A stretch of DNA of 64,000 nucleotides, from assembly GCF_001015195.1 (NCBI RefSeq), contig NZ_LDES01000024.1:124001-188000 (forward strand). Reading direction: 5' to 3'. This document shows positions 36,643-46,469 of the stretch, one piece after another; the first letter of the stretch is position 1; each line of letters opens with the position of its first letter. Below the pieces are notes generated by a model. That model did no database searches and was not told the DNA's origin. It was given only the letters and a program-made list of their open reading frames with translations. This stretch comes from Sphingomonas sp. Y57. Lineage in GTDB: Bacteria; Pseudomonadota; Alphaproteobacteria; Sphingomonadales; Sphingomonadaceae. Made by a program: the position numbers and the translations under genes.

Positions 36643-38025
36643 ATGAGCTTCGTGGCCCTATCGACCTTCCGGCCCCGCCGGATGCTGCGGGCGCTGCTGG
36701 CAGCAACGCTCATGCTGACGCTGTCGGCACAGCCGGTCATGGCCCAGTCGATCCTGCGCGACGCCGAGACGGAGGCCTTTCTCAAGGAAATTTCCGCGCC
36801 GATCGTCGCGGCGGCGGGCCTCCAGCCGGGCAATGTCGATATCGTCCTGGTCGGTGACAAGGAGATCAACGCCTTTGTTGCCGGCGGCCAGGCCGTCTAC
36901 ATCCATAGCGGCCTGATCGAGGCGGCCGACAGCACCAACGAGATACAGGGCGTGATTGCCCATGAGATCGGCCATATCACCGGCGGCCATGTCATCCGCT
37001 TTGGTGAAGGTGCGCGGGGCGCGACCGGCATCACATTGCTGTCGTTGCTGCTTGGCGCGGCGGCGATGGCGGCCGGCTCGGCCGAGGCGGGCATGGGCGT
37101 GATGATGGCCGGCCAGCAGGCGGCGCTCGGCAAGTTTCTCGCCTTCAACCGGGTGCAGGAATCCAGCGCGGACGCTGCGGGTGTCGGCTTCCTCAACAAG
37201 GCCGGCATATCGGGCAAGGGCATGCTCAGCTTCTTCCTGAAGCTGCGCAAGGAAGAGTATCGCTACGCCTCGACCTATGCCGAGGTCGATCCCTTCATGC
37301 AGACCCACCCCATGTCGGGCGAGCGCGAGGCGACGCTGTCCGCCGACGTGATGAAGTCGCCGGCTTATGAGAACAAGACCGATCCGGCGATCGAGGCCAG
37401 GTTCAAGCGGATCAAGGCCAAGCTGATCGGCTATATGGACGATCCGACCACGGCGCTCCGCAAATATCCCGAAAGCGACCAGAGCGCCGCCGCCCATTAT
37501 GCGCGCGCCTATGCCTGGCATCGCGGTGCCTATCCCGACAAGGCGGTCGAGGAGGTCGAGAAGCTTGTCGCCTCCGATCCCCAGGACCCCTATTTCCGCG
37601 AGTTGCAGGGCCAGATACTGCTCGAATCCGGCAAGCCCAAAGAGGCGATCGGACCGCTCAGGATCGCGGTGCAGGGATCGCGATCCTCGCCGTTGATCTC
37701 GTCGCTGCTCGGCCATGCGCTGCTCGCCACCGAGGACCCGGCGCTGGTGACGGAGGCGCGCGACGTGCTCAAGGTCGCGGTAGCGCGCGATCGCGACAAC
37801 CCCTTCGCCTGGTACACGCTCGGCATGGCCTATTCGCGGCTGGGCGACGAGCCCCGCGCGCAACTTGCCACGGCGGAACGCTATGCCCTGCTCGGCAACG
37901 ACCGGCTGGCTATGGCGAGTGCGGAAGCGGCGATGTCACGCATTCCCCGCGGAACGCCTGATTATATCCGTGCTGAGGATATCGCCTTGTCGGCACGCGC
38001 CGCGGCAAGCCAACGGAAGAAATGA
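36643..38025 (+). CDS. Periplasmic M48 metalloprotease with TPR (BepA-like)
   Basis: 460 residues from MSFVALSTF, preceded by GGAAGAG. The signal peptide ends near VMAQ (34). The zinc motif is HEIGH (107-111) with third ligand Glu173 in QESSADAAG. The C-terminal 200 residues contain TPR-like helices (AYPDKAVEEVEKLVASDPQD, GKPKEAIGPLRIA). This architecture is that of BepA/YfgC, which assists or degrades outer-membrane proteins such as LptD. The stop overlaps the DsbA-like gene (ATGA), fitting a joint role in envelope protein quality control. Confidence 0.92.
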   Translation: MSFVALSTFRPRRMLRALLAATLMLTLSAQPVMAQSILRDAETEAFLKEISAPIVAAAGLQPGNVDIVLVGDKEINAFVAGGQAVYIHSGLIEAADSTNEIQGVIAHEIGHITGGHVIRFGEGARGATGITLLSLLLGAAAMAAGSAEAGMGVMMAGQQAALGKFLAFNRVQESSADAAGVGFLNKAGISGKGMLSFFLKLRKEEYRYASTYAEVDPFMQTHPMSGEREATLSADVMKSPAYENKTDPAIEARFKRIKAKLIGYMDDPTTALRKYPESDQSAAAHYARAYAWHRGAYPDKAVEEVEKLVASDPQDPYFRELQGQILLESGKPKEAIGPLRIAVQGSRSSPLISSLLGHALLATEDPALVTEARDVLKVAVARDRDNPFAWYTLGMAYSRLGDEPRAQLATAERYALLGNDRLAMASAEAAMSRIPRGTPDYIRAEDIALSARAAASQRKK

Positions 38026-38783
38026 TGATTCGGGATTTCATGACGCGCCATCGGCGGATCGCCGCGACGATCGGTGCGGGGTCGGCCATCCTCATCGGCG
38101 TCGGTGCCGCCATGCTGGCCCATAGCCGACGCGCGCCCGAGCCCCCGGCCGATAAAGCCCGGATCGAAATGGTCGTCCGCGACTATATCCTGGCTCACCC
38201 CGAAATCATCCCGCAGGCGATCGAGAAGCTGCGCGACAAGCAGGGCAGGGATGCCTATGCCGCCAACAAGGCGGCGCTCGAGACGCCCTATGAATCGGCC
38301 TGGGCCGGCGATCGCAACGGCGACGTCACCCTCGTCATGTTCACCGATTATGCCTGTGGCTATTGCCGATCGAGCCTGCCCGACATCGACAGGTTGCTCG
38401 CCGACGACCCGAAGCTGAAGGTCGTGTGGCGGGAGATTCCGATCCTCGGCCCTGGCAGTGAGATCGCTGCCAAGGCGAGCCTGGCGGCAGCCCGGCAGGG
38501 AGCCTTCCGGACCTTCCACGAACGGATGTTCGCGGCCGGACGACCCGATGGCGCCAAGGTCTCCGAGGTGCTGCGTTCGATGAAGCTGGATCTGGCGAAG
38601 GTCCAGCGCGACCTCGACAGTCCCGAAGTGATGGCCGAGCTTCGCAAGAATCTGGAACTTGCCGGCAGGATGGATGATTCGCTGGCGACGCCCACTTTCC
38701 TGGTAAATGGGCAGATGTTGAAGGGCGCGGTCGGCTATGATGCGCTCCGCCAGGCGATCGCCGAGGCGCGCAAACGGGCTTGA
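38022..38783 (+). CDS. DsbA/DsbG-like thiol:disulfide oxidoreductase
   Basis: 253 residues. An N-terminal membrane anchor or uncleaved signal (13-33) is followed by a helical linker and a thioredoxin-fold domain. The active site is CGYC (112-115) in FTDYACGYCRSSLPD and the cis-proline loop is ATPTFLVNG (Pro224). The helical N-terminal extension (DYILAHPEIIPQAIEKL) matches the ScsC/Com1-like subgroup. Co-translated with the M48 protease. Probably introduces or repairs disulfides in secreted proteins. Confidence 0.92.
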   Translation: MMIRDFMTRHRRIAATIGAGSAILIGVGAAMLAHSRRAPEPPADKARIEMVVRDYILAHPEIIPQAIEKLRDKQGRDAYAANKAALETPYESAWAGDRNGDVTLVMFTDYACGYCRSSLPDIDRLLADDPKLKVVWREIPILGPGSEIAAKASLAAARQGAFRTFHERMFAAGRPDGAKVSEVLRSMKLDLAKVQRDLDSPEVMAELRKNLELAGRMDDSLATPTFLVNGQMLKGAVGYDALRQAIAEARKRA

Positions 38784-38791
38784 CCGGCGCG

Positions 38792-39235
38792 TCAGCGCCG
38801 CTGCACCAGCTCGCCTTCGATCGTCGCGGTCGCCGGATGATGACGGTCGAGGTGGCGCTTGAGCAGCTTGAGGTTGCGGGTGTTCGACCGGAAGAAGAAG
38901 TCCGGGATTGCGCCGACCCAGGGAATTGCGCCGAGCATCAGGTCGATCCCGACATTGCCGAACATCCGCGCCATCTGCCACTTCGACAGGCCGAGGTTGC
39001 GCGCTTCCCACACCAGCCAGCTTCCCATCACGGCCGCGATCGCGGGGCCGACCACCGGGATCAGGTCCAGCATCACGTCGAGCCCGACTGGCCGGTTAAG
39101 TCCGGGTATCACGAACATACGTTCGAGCAGGCCCTCCATCGCCTCGATCCGGCGGCGTACCGACGCGGGGTCGGTACCGACGCCGGGCAGCTTTTCGGCC
39201 AAACTGTCGAAATCGACGGGGGTGGGGCGTTTCAT
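38792..39235 (-). CDS. DUF4112 membrane protein
   Basis: 147 residues from MKRPTPVDFDSLAEKL. Two hydrophobic segments (VMLDLIPVVGPAIAAVMGSW and FGNVGIDLMLGAIPWVGAIP) separated by a polar loop with LSKWQMARM, then a basic tail (FFFRSNTRNLKLLKRHLDRH). This pattern is that of the DUF4112 family, common and uncharacterised in proteobacteria. It is convergent with the DsbA-like gene, 8 bp apart. Confidence 0.8.
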   Translation of the reverse strand: MKRPTPVDFDSLAEKLPGVGTDPASVRRRIEAMEGLLERMFVIPGLNRPVGLDVMLDLIPVVGPAIAAVMGSWLVWEARNLGLSKWQMARMFGNVGIDLMLGAIPWVGAIPDFFFRSNTRNLKLLKRHLDRHHPATATIEGELVQRR

Positions 39236-39270
39236 CCGATCATCTCCGCGATCCATGCATGCTGATCGCA

Positions 39271-40758
39271 TCAGCGGCCATTTTGGTTCCCCAGAAGCGG
39301 TGCCAGCGGGTGGACCGCGCGGGCGTTCAGCTGGAACCCGGTCAGGTCGGGTGCAGCCAGCGACCAGCGCAACGGCTGTGCGATCGGTATGAAGGGGGCG
39401 ATCGCGGCGAGCCGCTGCTCTACTTCGGCGATCAGGTGCGCGCGGCGCGCCGGATCGGTGGCCGAGCGGGCGAGATCGAACGCCTTGTCGGCCTCCTCGC
39501 TGCACGGGCGGCCCTCGGTGCAGAGGAAGTGGGCGAGATACCAGTCGGCCTGGTCGGCGGGGGCGACCGCGTCGATCAGCCGCAGGTCGGCGGTATCGCG
39601 CGGGCCGACCCGCACCGCGTCGACGCCGATTGCGCGCCATTGTCGGCGGATGGCCGCGAACAGGATGGCCGAGCCGGGGCCTTCCGGCATGGCGACGGCG
39701 ATCCGCACCGGTTCATTGCCGCCATGCTGGGTGCGCCAGATACCGACGATCCGGCGTGCGGTCTGGACCCGGCTGTCAAACGCCTGCCGATCCGATCCGC
39801 GGACGTTGGCGAAGGCCTGCGCCCAGAACGGGCGGCTCGGCGCGGCGACATCGGTCAGGCCGGGCGGCAGGATCGCCTGGGCCGGGCGCCACCCCGTTGC
39901 TCCCAGCGCCGCGCCGAGCGCGTCGCGGTCCAGCGCCATGGACAGCGCCTGGCGGATTTCGGGCGCCATCGCCGGGGACGATGCGCGTCCGACCCGGAAA
40001 CCGAACAGCCCATTGGCGGGATCGATCTGCACATTGCGCGGCGAGATGCCGGCGAGCCGCGTGTAGATGAAATCATTATAACCGCCGCCGGTGACGAGCT
40101 GAATGTCCCCCCGGGCGAAGCGGGCGACCGCCAGAGCGGCTCGCTCCCCGCGCAGATGGATGCGCCGTTTGGCGAAGGCCTTCACGCGGTCGTCGTCGAT
40201 CGCCGCGTCGACTGGCTTGGGACGTAGGACGGTGAGGTGACCGACCGACCCCTCCACCAGCAACGGTCCGGTGCCGCCGCCGGCTGGCAGCGCATAAGCG
40301 GGCTGCGCGAGCAGCGCCAGCAACTCGGGGCGGGTCGCGGACAGCCGGATTTCGATGACCTCGGGGGTGACCGCGACGATCTCGCGAACAGCGTCGATGC
40401 GGATGCCGGGCGCAGCGTCCCGATATCGACGGATCAGGCGGCGGAGTTGGGTCGCCACCCGGTCCGCGTCGGCCAGTTCATGGTCGAGCCGGAAGGTATA
40501 ATAGAGACCGTCGTCGGATATGGCCCAGCGGATCGCCAGCCCGGGTTCGACTTGGGCCGCGGCGTCGAGCCGAACCAGTCCCTGGGCGACCGCGCCCAGC
40601 AATGCGGCATCGGCCTGACGCGGAAGCTTGGATGCCGGATCGCGCAACCGCGTCTCGCGTCCGATCACGCTGACCGACACCTGTTCGCCGCGGTCGCCGC
40701 CGCCGCAGCCGGCGAGCAGCAGCGCGGTCGAGAGCGCGATCAGGAGGGGGCGGGTCAT
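39271..40758 (-). CDS. ABC-type peptide-binding lipoprotein (SBP family 5-like), second of a pair
   Basis: 495 residues. Lipobox LLAGC with Cys18. The body has the SBP_bac_5 layout: an early [18 protein letters not shown] segment, [19 protein letters not shown] in the middle and [20 protein letters not shown] near the end. The start overlaps the stop of the preceding binding protein as ATGA. Divergent enough from its partner that the two probably bind different ligands or one has lost transport function. No permease or ATPase gene is nearby. Confidence 0.82.
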   Translation of the reverse strand: MTRPLLIALSTALLLAGCGGGDRGEQVSVSVIGRETRLRDPASKLPRQADAALLGAVAQGLVRLDAAAQVEPGLAIRWAISDDGLYYTFRLDHELADADRVATQLRRLIRRYRDAAPGIRIDAVREIVAVTPEVIEIRLSATRPELLALLAQPAYALPAGGGTGPLLVEGSVGHLTVLRPKPVDAAIDDDRVKAFAKRRIHLRGERAALAVARFARGDIQLVTGGGYNDFIYTRLAGISPRNVQIDPANGLFGFRVGRASSPAMAPEIRQALSMALDRDALGAALGATGWRPAQAILPPGLTDVAAPSRPFWAQAFANVRGSDRQAFDSRVQTARRIVGIWRTQHGGNEPVRIAVAMPEGPGSAILFAAIRRQWRAIGVDAVRVGPRDTADLRLIDAVAPADQADWYLAHFLCTEGRPCSEEADKAFDLARSATDPARRAHLIAEVEQRLAAIAPFIPIAQPLRWSLAAPDLTGFQLNARAVHPLAPLLGNQNGR

Positions 40759-42284
40759 TTCAGGCTCAACGTCCAGCTCGGATGGGTGTTCGGTGCATTG
40801 TCGTGCCAGCCCGCAACCCGCGGGGCAACCAGCGCGCGGCTGACATAATGATAAAGCGGGATCAGCGGGGCATCGCCAACCAGGATCGCCTCGGCGCTGC
40901 GCATCGCGCGCGCTCGGGCGGCGGGATCGGCGACCGCCATCGCCCGGTCTAGCGCGTGGTCGAAGGCGGGGTTGGCATAGCCTGAATAGTTGAGCATCCC
41001 CGCGTCCGAGCGATGGACGGCAAGATAATTTTCCGGCGCGGCCACGTCGCCGATCCAGCCCGACCGGGCGAAGGCGAAGTCGCGGCGGCGCAGGCTGGCG
41101 AAGTGGAGCGAGGATTCGCTGTTGAGCAGGTGCGCCCTGACTCCCAGCGGATGCCACATCGCCGCCATTGCCACGGCCACCCGGCGATGATCGGTGTCGT
41201 TGTTGAAGCGGATGTCGAAGCTGAGCGGGCGCTGTGGCCCATAGCCCGCTTCGGCGAGCAGGCGCCGCGCGGCCTGCAGCCGCCTCTCGGGTGGCCAATC
41301 CGCCCAGGCCGGGCGATAGGTGCCGGCCTCTCCCGCCACCGCCGGAGGGACGAGGCCCCAGGCCGGCCGGGTATCGAGCCCTATCAGCCGCTCGGCTATC
41401 CAGCGGCGATCGACGGCGAGCGACAGGGCGCGACGGACGCGAACATCGTCGAAGGGCGGCCGGGTTGTATTGAACACGAAATAATAGCTGCCGTTGAATG
41501 GCGCGACATGCGCAGCCCCCGGACGCCTTGCCTCGATCCAGGCGGCCCGCGTCGGCGGAAAGTCGCCGGCCACGTCGGCCTCGCCCGCGGCGAAGCTGCG
41601 CAGCGCCGTGAGCCGGTCGGTAACGGGCCGCCATTCGACCCCGGAGATCGGCGCCGCACCGCCATGCCAGCGGGGATTGCGATCGAGTCGAAGCCGTTCG
41701 TTGAGCCGCCATTCGGTCAGCCGATAGGGACCAGACGTCACCAACGGTCGCTCGCCGGTCCAGCCGTCTCCCGCCTGCGTGATCCGATGCATCGGAAGGG
41801 CGGCGAGCGACGGCAGCGCGAGGAGCTGCGGCAGCGCCGGCATGGGCGCGCGGAGGCGGACGATCACCGCCGGTCCTGCGGTTTCGATCCGGTCGATGTC
41901 TGCGAACAGGGGCGCGTTGGGTGAGGCTGTCGCGGGGTCCCGCAGCCGCGCGAGGACCCGGACGAAGATGCTCGGTTCGATCGGTGTCCCGTCCGAGAAG
42001 CGCAGCCCGGGCCGCAGCGGGAAGCGCCAGGCAAGCCCATCGGCGGACACGGTCCACCCGCTCGCCAGGCCCGCCTCCGCCTGGCCCAGGCCATTGATCC
42101 GCGTAAGCCCCTCGAACTGATCCTGTCCGATCCTGATTGTGGCGAGGTCGGACGATTTCTGGGGATCGAGCGTCTTCACCTCGTCGTCGGCAAGCCGGAT
42201 CAGCCGATCCGGCGGGAGCGGCGCGCGCGGCCCGTCGTGGCAAGCGGCGAGCAGCAGGAGCAGGGGGAGGATCAGGCGGCGCAT
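40755..42284 (-). CDS. ABC-type peptide-binding lipoprotein (OppA-like), first of a pair
   Basis: 509 residues. Lipobox LLAAC with Cys15. Clear SBP_bac_5 motifs: [89 protein letters not shown], and [14 protein letters not shown] near the end. Expected in the periplasm tethered to the inner membrane, delivering oligopeptides or similar compounds to a DppBCDF-type importer encoded elsewhere. Confidence 0.88.
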   Translation of the reverse strand: MRRLILPLLLLLAACHDGPRAPLPPDRLIRLADDEVKTLDPQKSSDLATIRIGQDQFEGLTRINGLGQAEAGLASGWTVSADGLAWRFPLRPGLRFSDGTPIEPSIFVRVLARLRDPATASPNAPLFADIDRIETAGPAVIVRLRAPMPALPQLLALPSLAALPMHRITQAGDGWTGERPLVTSGPYRLTEWRLNERLRLDRNPRWHGGAAPISGVEWRPVTDRLTALRSFAAGEADVAGDFPPTRAAWIEARRPGAAHVAPFNGSYYFVFNTTRPPFDDVRVRRALSLAVDRRWIAERLIGLDTRPAWGLVPPAVAGEAGTYRPAWADWPPERRLQAARRLLAEAGYGPQRPLSFDIRFNNDTDHRRVAVAMAAMWHPLGVRAHLLNSESSLHFASLRRRDFAFARSGWIGDVAAPENYLAVHRSDAGMLNYSGYANPAFDHALDRAMAVADPAARARAMRSAEAILVGDAPLIPLYHYVSRALVAPRVAGWHDNAPNTHPSWTLSLK

Positions 42285-42361
42285 GGGCGAGGGGATTTGG
42301 CCCTATGTCGTCACGATGCTCAACCCCTTCATTGCCTCAACAGGATTGCCGGCCCTACTAT

Positions 42362-42431
42362 CTCCGTTCGTGTCGAGCGAAGTCGAGACACGTTGCGCGG
42401 CGTCCCTCGACTTCGCTCGGGACGAACGGAG
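42362..42431. repeat. 70-nt palindromic repeat overlapping a ribosome-binding site
   Basis: Arms CTCCGTTCGTGTCGAGCGAA (from 42362) and its near-complement ending in GGACGAACGGAG (42431) pair over more than 20 bp. Each arm also has its own smaller dyad, CTCGACTTCGCTCG-like. TCGAGCGAAGTCGAG palindromes are dispersed in sphingomonad genomes as far as I recall. The final GGAG of the right arm is also the ribosome-binding site of the DUF885 gene that starts at 42438. Confidence 0.75.
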
Positions 42432-42437
42432 TTGGAT

Positions 42438-44171
42438 ATGAAGCGCCTGACCCTTATCCTGTTGATGTTCTCCACCCCCGCCTTCGCCAATCCCGTTGAC
42501 GATCGCTTCGACGCACTGAGTGCGAAGGAGTGGGCGTGGCGGCAGCAGAGTTTCCAGAGCGAGGAGTCGAACAGGGGTGGCATTCCGAAACATCTGCCCG
42601 ACGAGAGTCTCGCGACCCAGCAGACACGGCTCGCCACCTGGACCGACACGCTGAGGCAACTCGACGCGATCCGCCCCGGCGAGCTGTCGCCCGGCAAGCA
42701 GGAGGATTATGGCGTCTATCGCGCGCAGATCGAGACGCTCCTCGACGCGCAGCGCTTCCGCGATTTCGAGAAGCCGCTGAACTCGGACAGCAGCTTCTGG
42801 GCCGACCTCGGCTATTATGCGCGCCAGCCGATCCGCACCGAGGCCGATGCGCGGGCGATGCTGTCGATGATGGCCGACATCCCGCGCTATTTCAGCCAGA
42901 ACATCGTCAATATGCGCGCCGGGCTGAAGCGCGGCTTCACCCCGCCCAGGGTGACCATGAAGGACCGCGACCAGTCGATCGCGCTGCTCGCCGAGGCGAA
43001 ATCGCCGCGCGACACGCTGTGGTTCGAGCCGTTCGCGAACCTCCCTGTCGCGATCCCGGCGGCGCGGCAGGAGGCGCTGCGCGGCGAGGCCGAGGCACTG
43101 ATCCGCGACCGGATCATTCCCGCCTATGCCGATCTGCTGGCCTTCATGCGCAAGGATTATCTCCCGCATCTGCGCAAGGGGCTGGCGGCCGAGGGCTGGC
43201 CCGACGGCAAGGCCTATTACCGCGCGCAGATCCGCGCCTACACCACGCTCGACCTGCCGCCCGAGGAGATCCACCGCATCGGCCTGGCCGAGGTCGCGAA
43301 GATCCGCGCGCAGATGGACGCGATCATGAAGGAGGTGAAGTTCCAGGGCGACTTCCCGGCCTTCCTCCACTTCCTGCGCACCGATGCGCAATTCTACGTC
43401 ACGACGCCGCAGGCGCTGCTCGATCGCGCCGCCTGGACGGCCAAGCGATTCGACGGCGTGGCGGCGCGATGGTTCGGGCGGATGCCGCGCGGACGGTTCG
43501 GGATCGTGCCGGTGCCGGCCGACATCGCGCCCTATTACACCGCCGGGCGCGGCGGGCAGGACCGTTATCTGCTCAACACCTACGAGCTGCCGTCACGCCC
43601 GCTGTTCCAGCTCACCGCGCTGACCCTCCACGAATCGGCGCCGGGGCATAGCTGGCAGACATCGATGGCGGCGGAGAATGAGGATCGGCCCGACTGGCGG
43701 CGCTACACCTATGTCTCGGCCTATGGCGAGGGCTGGGCGCTCTATTGCGAGAAGCTGGGCGTCGAGATGGGTCTGTACGACACGCCCTATGAGCGCTTCG
43801 GCATGCTGAGCTACCAGATGTGGCGCGCGGCGCGGCTGGTGATCGACACCGGCATCCATTCCAAGGGCTGGACCCGCGAGCAGGGGATCGCCTTCCTCCG
43901 CGACAACAGCGCGCTCAGCGAGCATGAGATCACCACCGAGGTCGATCGCTATATCGGCTGGCCGGGGCAGGCGCTGTCCTATTATCTCGGTCAGCTCCAG
44001 ATCGAGAAGGAGCGCGCCCGTGCCGAGGCGGCGCTGGGCGACCGCTTCGATATTCGCGCCTTCCACGACATGGTGCTGTCGCTGGGATCGGTGCCGCTGC
44101 CGGTCCTGACCACCCGCACCGACCGCTTCATCGCCGAGGGTGGCAAGGGGCCCTGGCCGCTGCCCAACTGA
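42438..44171 (+). CDS. DUF885 family putative secreted metallopeptidase
   Basis: 577 residues from MKRLTLILLMFSTPAFANPV, with a signal peptide cleaved after PAFA (17). Hallmarks of DUF885 are HESAPGHSW near residue 398, a probable zinc site, followed by YVSAYGEGWALYCEKLGVEM with a conserved Glu. The C-terminus (WPGQALSYYLGQLQIEKERA) is also typical. Members are thought to be carboxypeptidase-like, but I know of little biochemistry. An upstream in-frame extension crosses the palindromic repeat and is rejected. The GGAG ribosome-binding site is six bases before the ATG. Confidence 0.88.
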   Translation: MKRLTLILLMFSTPAFANPVDDRFDALSAKEWAWRQQSFQSEESNRGGIPKHLPDESLATQQTRLATWTDTLRQLDAIRPGELSPGKQEDYGVYRAQIETLLDAQRFRDFEKPLNSDSSFWADLGYYARQPIRTEADARAMLSMMADIPRYFSQNIVNMRAGLKRGFTPPRVTMKDRDQSIALLAEAKSPRDTLWFEPFANLPVAIPAARQEALRGEAEALIRDRIIPAYADLLAFMRKDYLPHLRKGLAAEGWPDGKAYYRAQIRAYTTLDLPPEEIHRIGLAEVAKIRAQMDAIMKEVKFQGDFPAFLHFLRTDAQFYVTTPQALLDRAAWTAKRFDGVAARWFGRMPRGRFGIVPVPADIAPYYTAGRGGQDRYLLNTYELPSRPLFQLTALTLHESAPGHSWQTSMAAENEDRPDWRRYTYVSAYGEGWALYCEKLGVEMGLYDTPYERFGMLSYQMWRAARLVIDTGIHSKGWTREQGIAFLRDNSALSEHEITTEVDRYIGWPGQALSYYLGQLQIEKERARAEAALGDRFDIRAFHDMVLSLGSVPLPVLTTRTDRFIAEGGKGPWPLPN

Positions 44172-44276
44172 ACGCGCGGGATGGGCCGGCCGAAAAATCC
44201 GTCGAAATTAGCGAAGGTCGGCTGTCGTTCAGAAGGATCGTGGTAGCGCGGCCCGGTTTTCTGAGCGGAGGAAAGA

Positions 44277-45194
44277 TTGAAGCGCATCATCTGGGTGGCG
44301 GCTATTCTGTCGGCAGGCGGCCCCGCAGCGGCCGCGCCCCTTCCGGATCCGGTGCGGGCGATGATCGAGACGGCGCTCGCCACCGACGAGCCGCAGACCA
44401 TCGCTGCGGTGATCGCCGTCGCGAAGCGCGCCAATCCGGACAGCGTCGCGGAGATCGAGGCGATGACCGCGGATCATGAGCGGGACCTGGCCGCCAGGGC
44501 GCGGGCGAAGGCCGATGCCGAGCGCGAACGCCTCGCTTCGGCCGGGGTCTTTTCCTTGTGGACCGGACAGATAGAGCTGGGCGGAAGCTGGTCGACCGGC
44601 AATTCGCGGACGCTGGGCCTCTATGGCGGCACGAAGCTCAAGCGATCGGGCCTCGACTGGCAGCATGATCTGTCGCTCCGCATCGACTATCAGCAGACCG
44701 ACGGCCAGACCACCACCGAGCGCGCCGTCGCCGCCTGGCAGCCGCGTTACAAGATCAGCCCCAGCTATTACGCCTACGGCCTCACCCAATATGAGCATGA
44801 TCGCTTTCTTGGCTATCAGCATCGTCTGACCGCCGGCGCGGGCCTGGGCGTGGTCGCCGTGAACAATCCCCGGCTGAGACTCGAGTTCGATGCCGGTCCC
44901 GCCTTCCGCTACACGAGCTTCTACGACGGCGCGCCCGACGAGCAGCGGCTGGCGGGGCGCGGCGGCCTCAACATGAAATGGACCCCCTGGCCGAGGCTCA
45001 CGCTCGCCCAGGAAGTCGCCGTCTATGTCGAAAAGGAGAACACGACCGCGGCCACCACCACCTCGATCGAGACGTTGCTGTTCGGGCCGCTGAAGGGTCG
45101 GCTGTCCTACGCGGTCCAATATGAGCGCGACGCGCCGCCCGACCAGAAGCGCACCGATACGGTCTCGCGCGCTTCGCTGGTCTATAATTTCTGA
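44277..45194 (+). CDS. DUF481 outer-membrane beta-barrel protein
   Basis: 305 residues from TTG 44277, which has a strong GGAGG six bases upstream. A signal peptide (ILSAGGPAAAAP), a helical stretch rich in Ala/Arg/Glu (about 55-85), then amphipathic strands typical of DUF481 (YdiY-like): GQIELGGSWSTGNSRTLGLY, ERAVAAWQPRYKISPSYYAY and a last strand ending VSRASLVYNF with terminal Phe for BAM recognition. Function unknown. Its stop is one base from that of the convergent MFS gene. Confidence 0.82.
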   Translation: MKRIIWVAAILSAGGPAAAAPLPDPVRAMIETALATDEPQTIAAVIAVAKRANPDSVAEIEAMTADHERDLAARARAKADAERERLASAGVFSLWTGQIELGGSWSTGNSRTLGLYGGTKLKRSGLDWQHDLSLRIDYQQTDGQTTTERAVAAWQPRYKISPSYYAYGLTQYEHDRFLGYQHRLTAGAGLGVVAVNNPRLRLEFDAGPAFRYTSFYDGAPDEQRLAGRGGLNMKWTPWPRLTLAQEVAVYVEKENTTAATTTSIETLLFGPLKGRLSYAVQYERDAPPDQKRTDTVSRASLVYNF

Positions 45195-45195
45195 G

Positions 45196-46413
45196 TCAGT
45201 CCCTGTGCCAGTCGCGCGGCAGGCGCCACGCTGCGAGCAGCAGGAAGAAGGTGGCGAGGACGTAGAAGCCGGTGCCCGACAGGATCGCATAGCGAAGCGC
45301 CTCGTCGCCATAGCGCGCCTTGAGATGATCTGAGATCCAGCCGATCGCCGGCGTGCCGATGCCGATGCCGATCAGGTTGTTGACGAACAGGAAGATCGCT
45401 GACGCGGTCGAGCGCATCGATGCGGGCACCACCGCTTGCACGGCCGCGATGACCGGGCCCAGCCATACCAGCCCGAGCGCGGTCGGTACCAGCAACAGCC
45501 CGAGGCTGAGCAGCAGCGACTGGGCCGAGATGCCGAACGCGTAGAAGGGAAGGGTGCCGACGAAAGCCAGCGCGGGGACGAGCGCGTAATAGGCCTTCGA
45601 CCGGCTGGCGAGGCGATCCGACAGCACGCCGCCCATCCAGATCCCGGCGAGACCGGCCACCAGCAGGATAGCGCCGTAACCGAGCGAGGCTTCGAGCAGG
45701 CTGATCCCGAAACTCCGGACGAAGAAGCTCGGCAGCCAGAAGAACAGGCCGTAACCCATCATCGAGGAGCAGGCGGCGCCGACGCTGAGCAGCCAGAAGC
45801 TCGGCTTGGTCAGCAGCGTCGCGATGACGGTGCCGAGGCTGACGGCGGTTGCGCCCTCCGCCGGCCGGTTGCCGCGCGGATCGCGGACGACGCGGCGGAA
45901 CAGCGGGGCGAGCAGCAGCCCGGCTGCACCGACAATGAAGAAGGCCGATCGCCAGTCGATCAGCGTCGCTATCACCCCGCCGAAGACGATGCCGGTCGCG
46001 CTGCCGATCGGGATGCCGAACGAATAGAGCGCCAGTGCACGCGCGCGCCGCTCGGGCGGGAACAGGTCGGCGATCAGCGTATAGGCTGGGGCGACGCCGC
46101 CCGCCTCGCCTATGCCGACGCCGAGGCGGGTGGCGAAGAGCTGCCAGAAATTCTGGGCGAAGCCGCACAGCGCGGTCATCAGGCTCCAGATCGCGAGCGC
46201 CGCCGTCATGATCGTGGAGCGATCGCGCCGGTCGGCGAGCATTGCGATCGGGATACCGAGGCCGGTGTAGAACAGCGCGAAGGCGAGCCCGCCCATCAGG
46301 CCGAGCTGCGCGTCGCTGAGCGACAGGTCGGCCTTGATCGGCACCGCGAGGATGCCGATGATCTGGCGATCGATGAAGTTGAGCGTATAGGCGAGCAGCA
46401 GCATCGCCATCAT
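45196..46413 (-). CDS. MFS transporter (spinster-like class)
   Basis: 405 residues from ATG 46413, about 12 membrane segments. The N-terminal motif is LAYTLNFIDRQIIGILAVPI, then LSDAQLGLMGGLAFALFYTG, and the loop 2-3 motif LADRRDRSTIM. ATG 46413 has no ribosome-binding site and begins almost inside helix 1. A CTG at 46473, overlapping the TonB-receptor stop as CTGA with GAGG seven bases upstream, would add a 20-residue cytoplasmic N-terminus. Last gene of the hydrolase-receptor-MFS run; probably carries the hydrolysis product across the inner membrane. Confidence 0.9.
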   Translation of the reverse strand: MMAMLLLAYTLNFIDRQIIGILAVPIKADLSLSDAQLGLMGGLAFALFYTGLGIPIAMLADRRDRSTIMTAALAIWSLMTALCGFAQNFWQLFATRLGVGIGEAGGVAPAYTLIADLFPPERRARALALYSFGIPIGSATGIVFGGVIATLIDWRSAFFIVGAAGLLLAPLFRRVVRDPRGNRPAEGATAVSLGTVIATLLTKPSFWLLSVGAACSSMMGYGLFFWLPSFFVRSFGISLLEASLGYGAILLVAGLAGIWMGGVLSDRLASRSKAYYALVPALAFVGTLPFYAFGISAQSLLLSLGLLLVPTALGLVWLGPVIAAVQAVVPASMRSTASAIFLFVNNLIGIGIGTPAIGWISDHLKARYGDEALRYAILSGTGFYVLATFFLLLAAWRLPRDWHRD

Positions 46414-46469
46414 CAGGGTGGGCGAGGCGACCCTGGCCGCCCCGCCCCCCGATGCCGTCGCGGTCCCGG

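Noticed and set aside
39271-42243. 990-codon minus-strand frame that would fuse to the second binding protein
   Set aside because: Its first half is out of frame with the first binding protein and has no domain. The real gene starts at 40758 with a lipoprotein signal.
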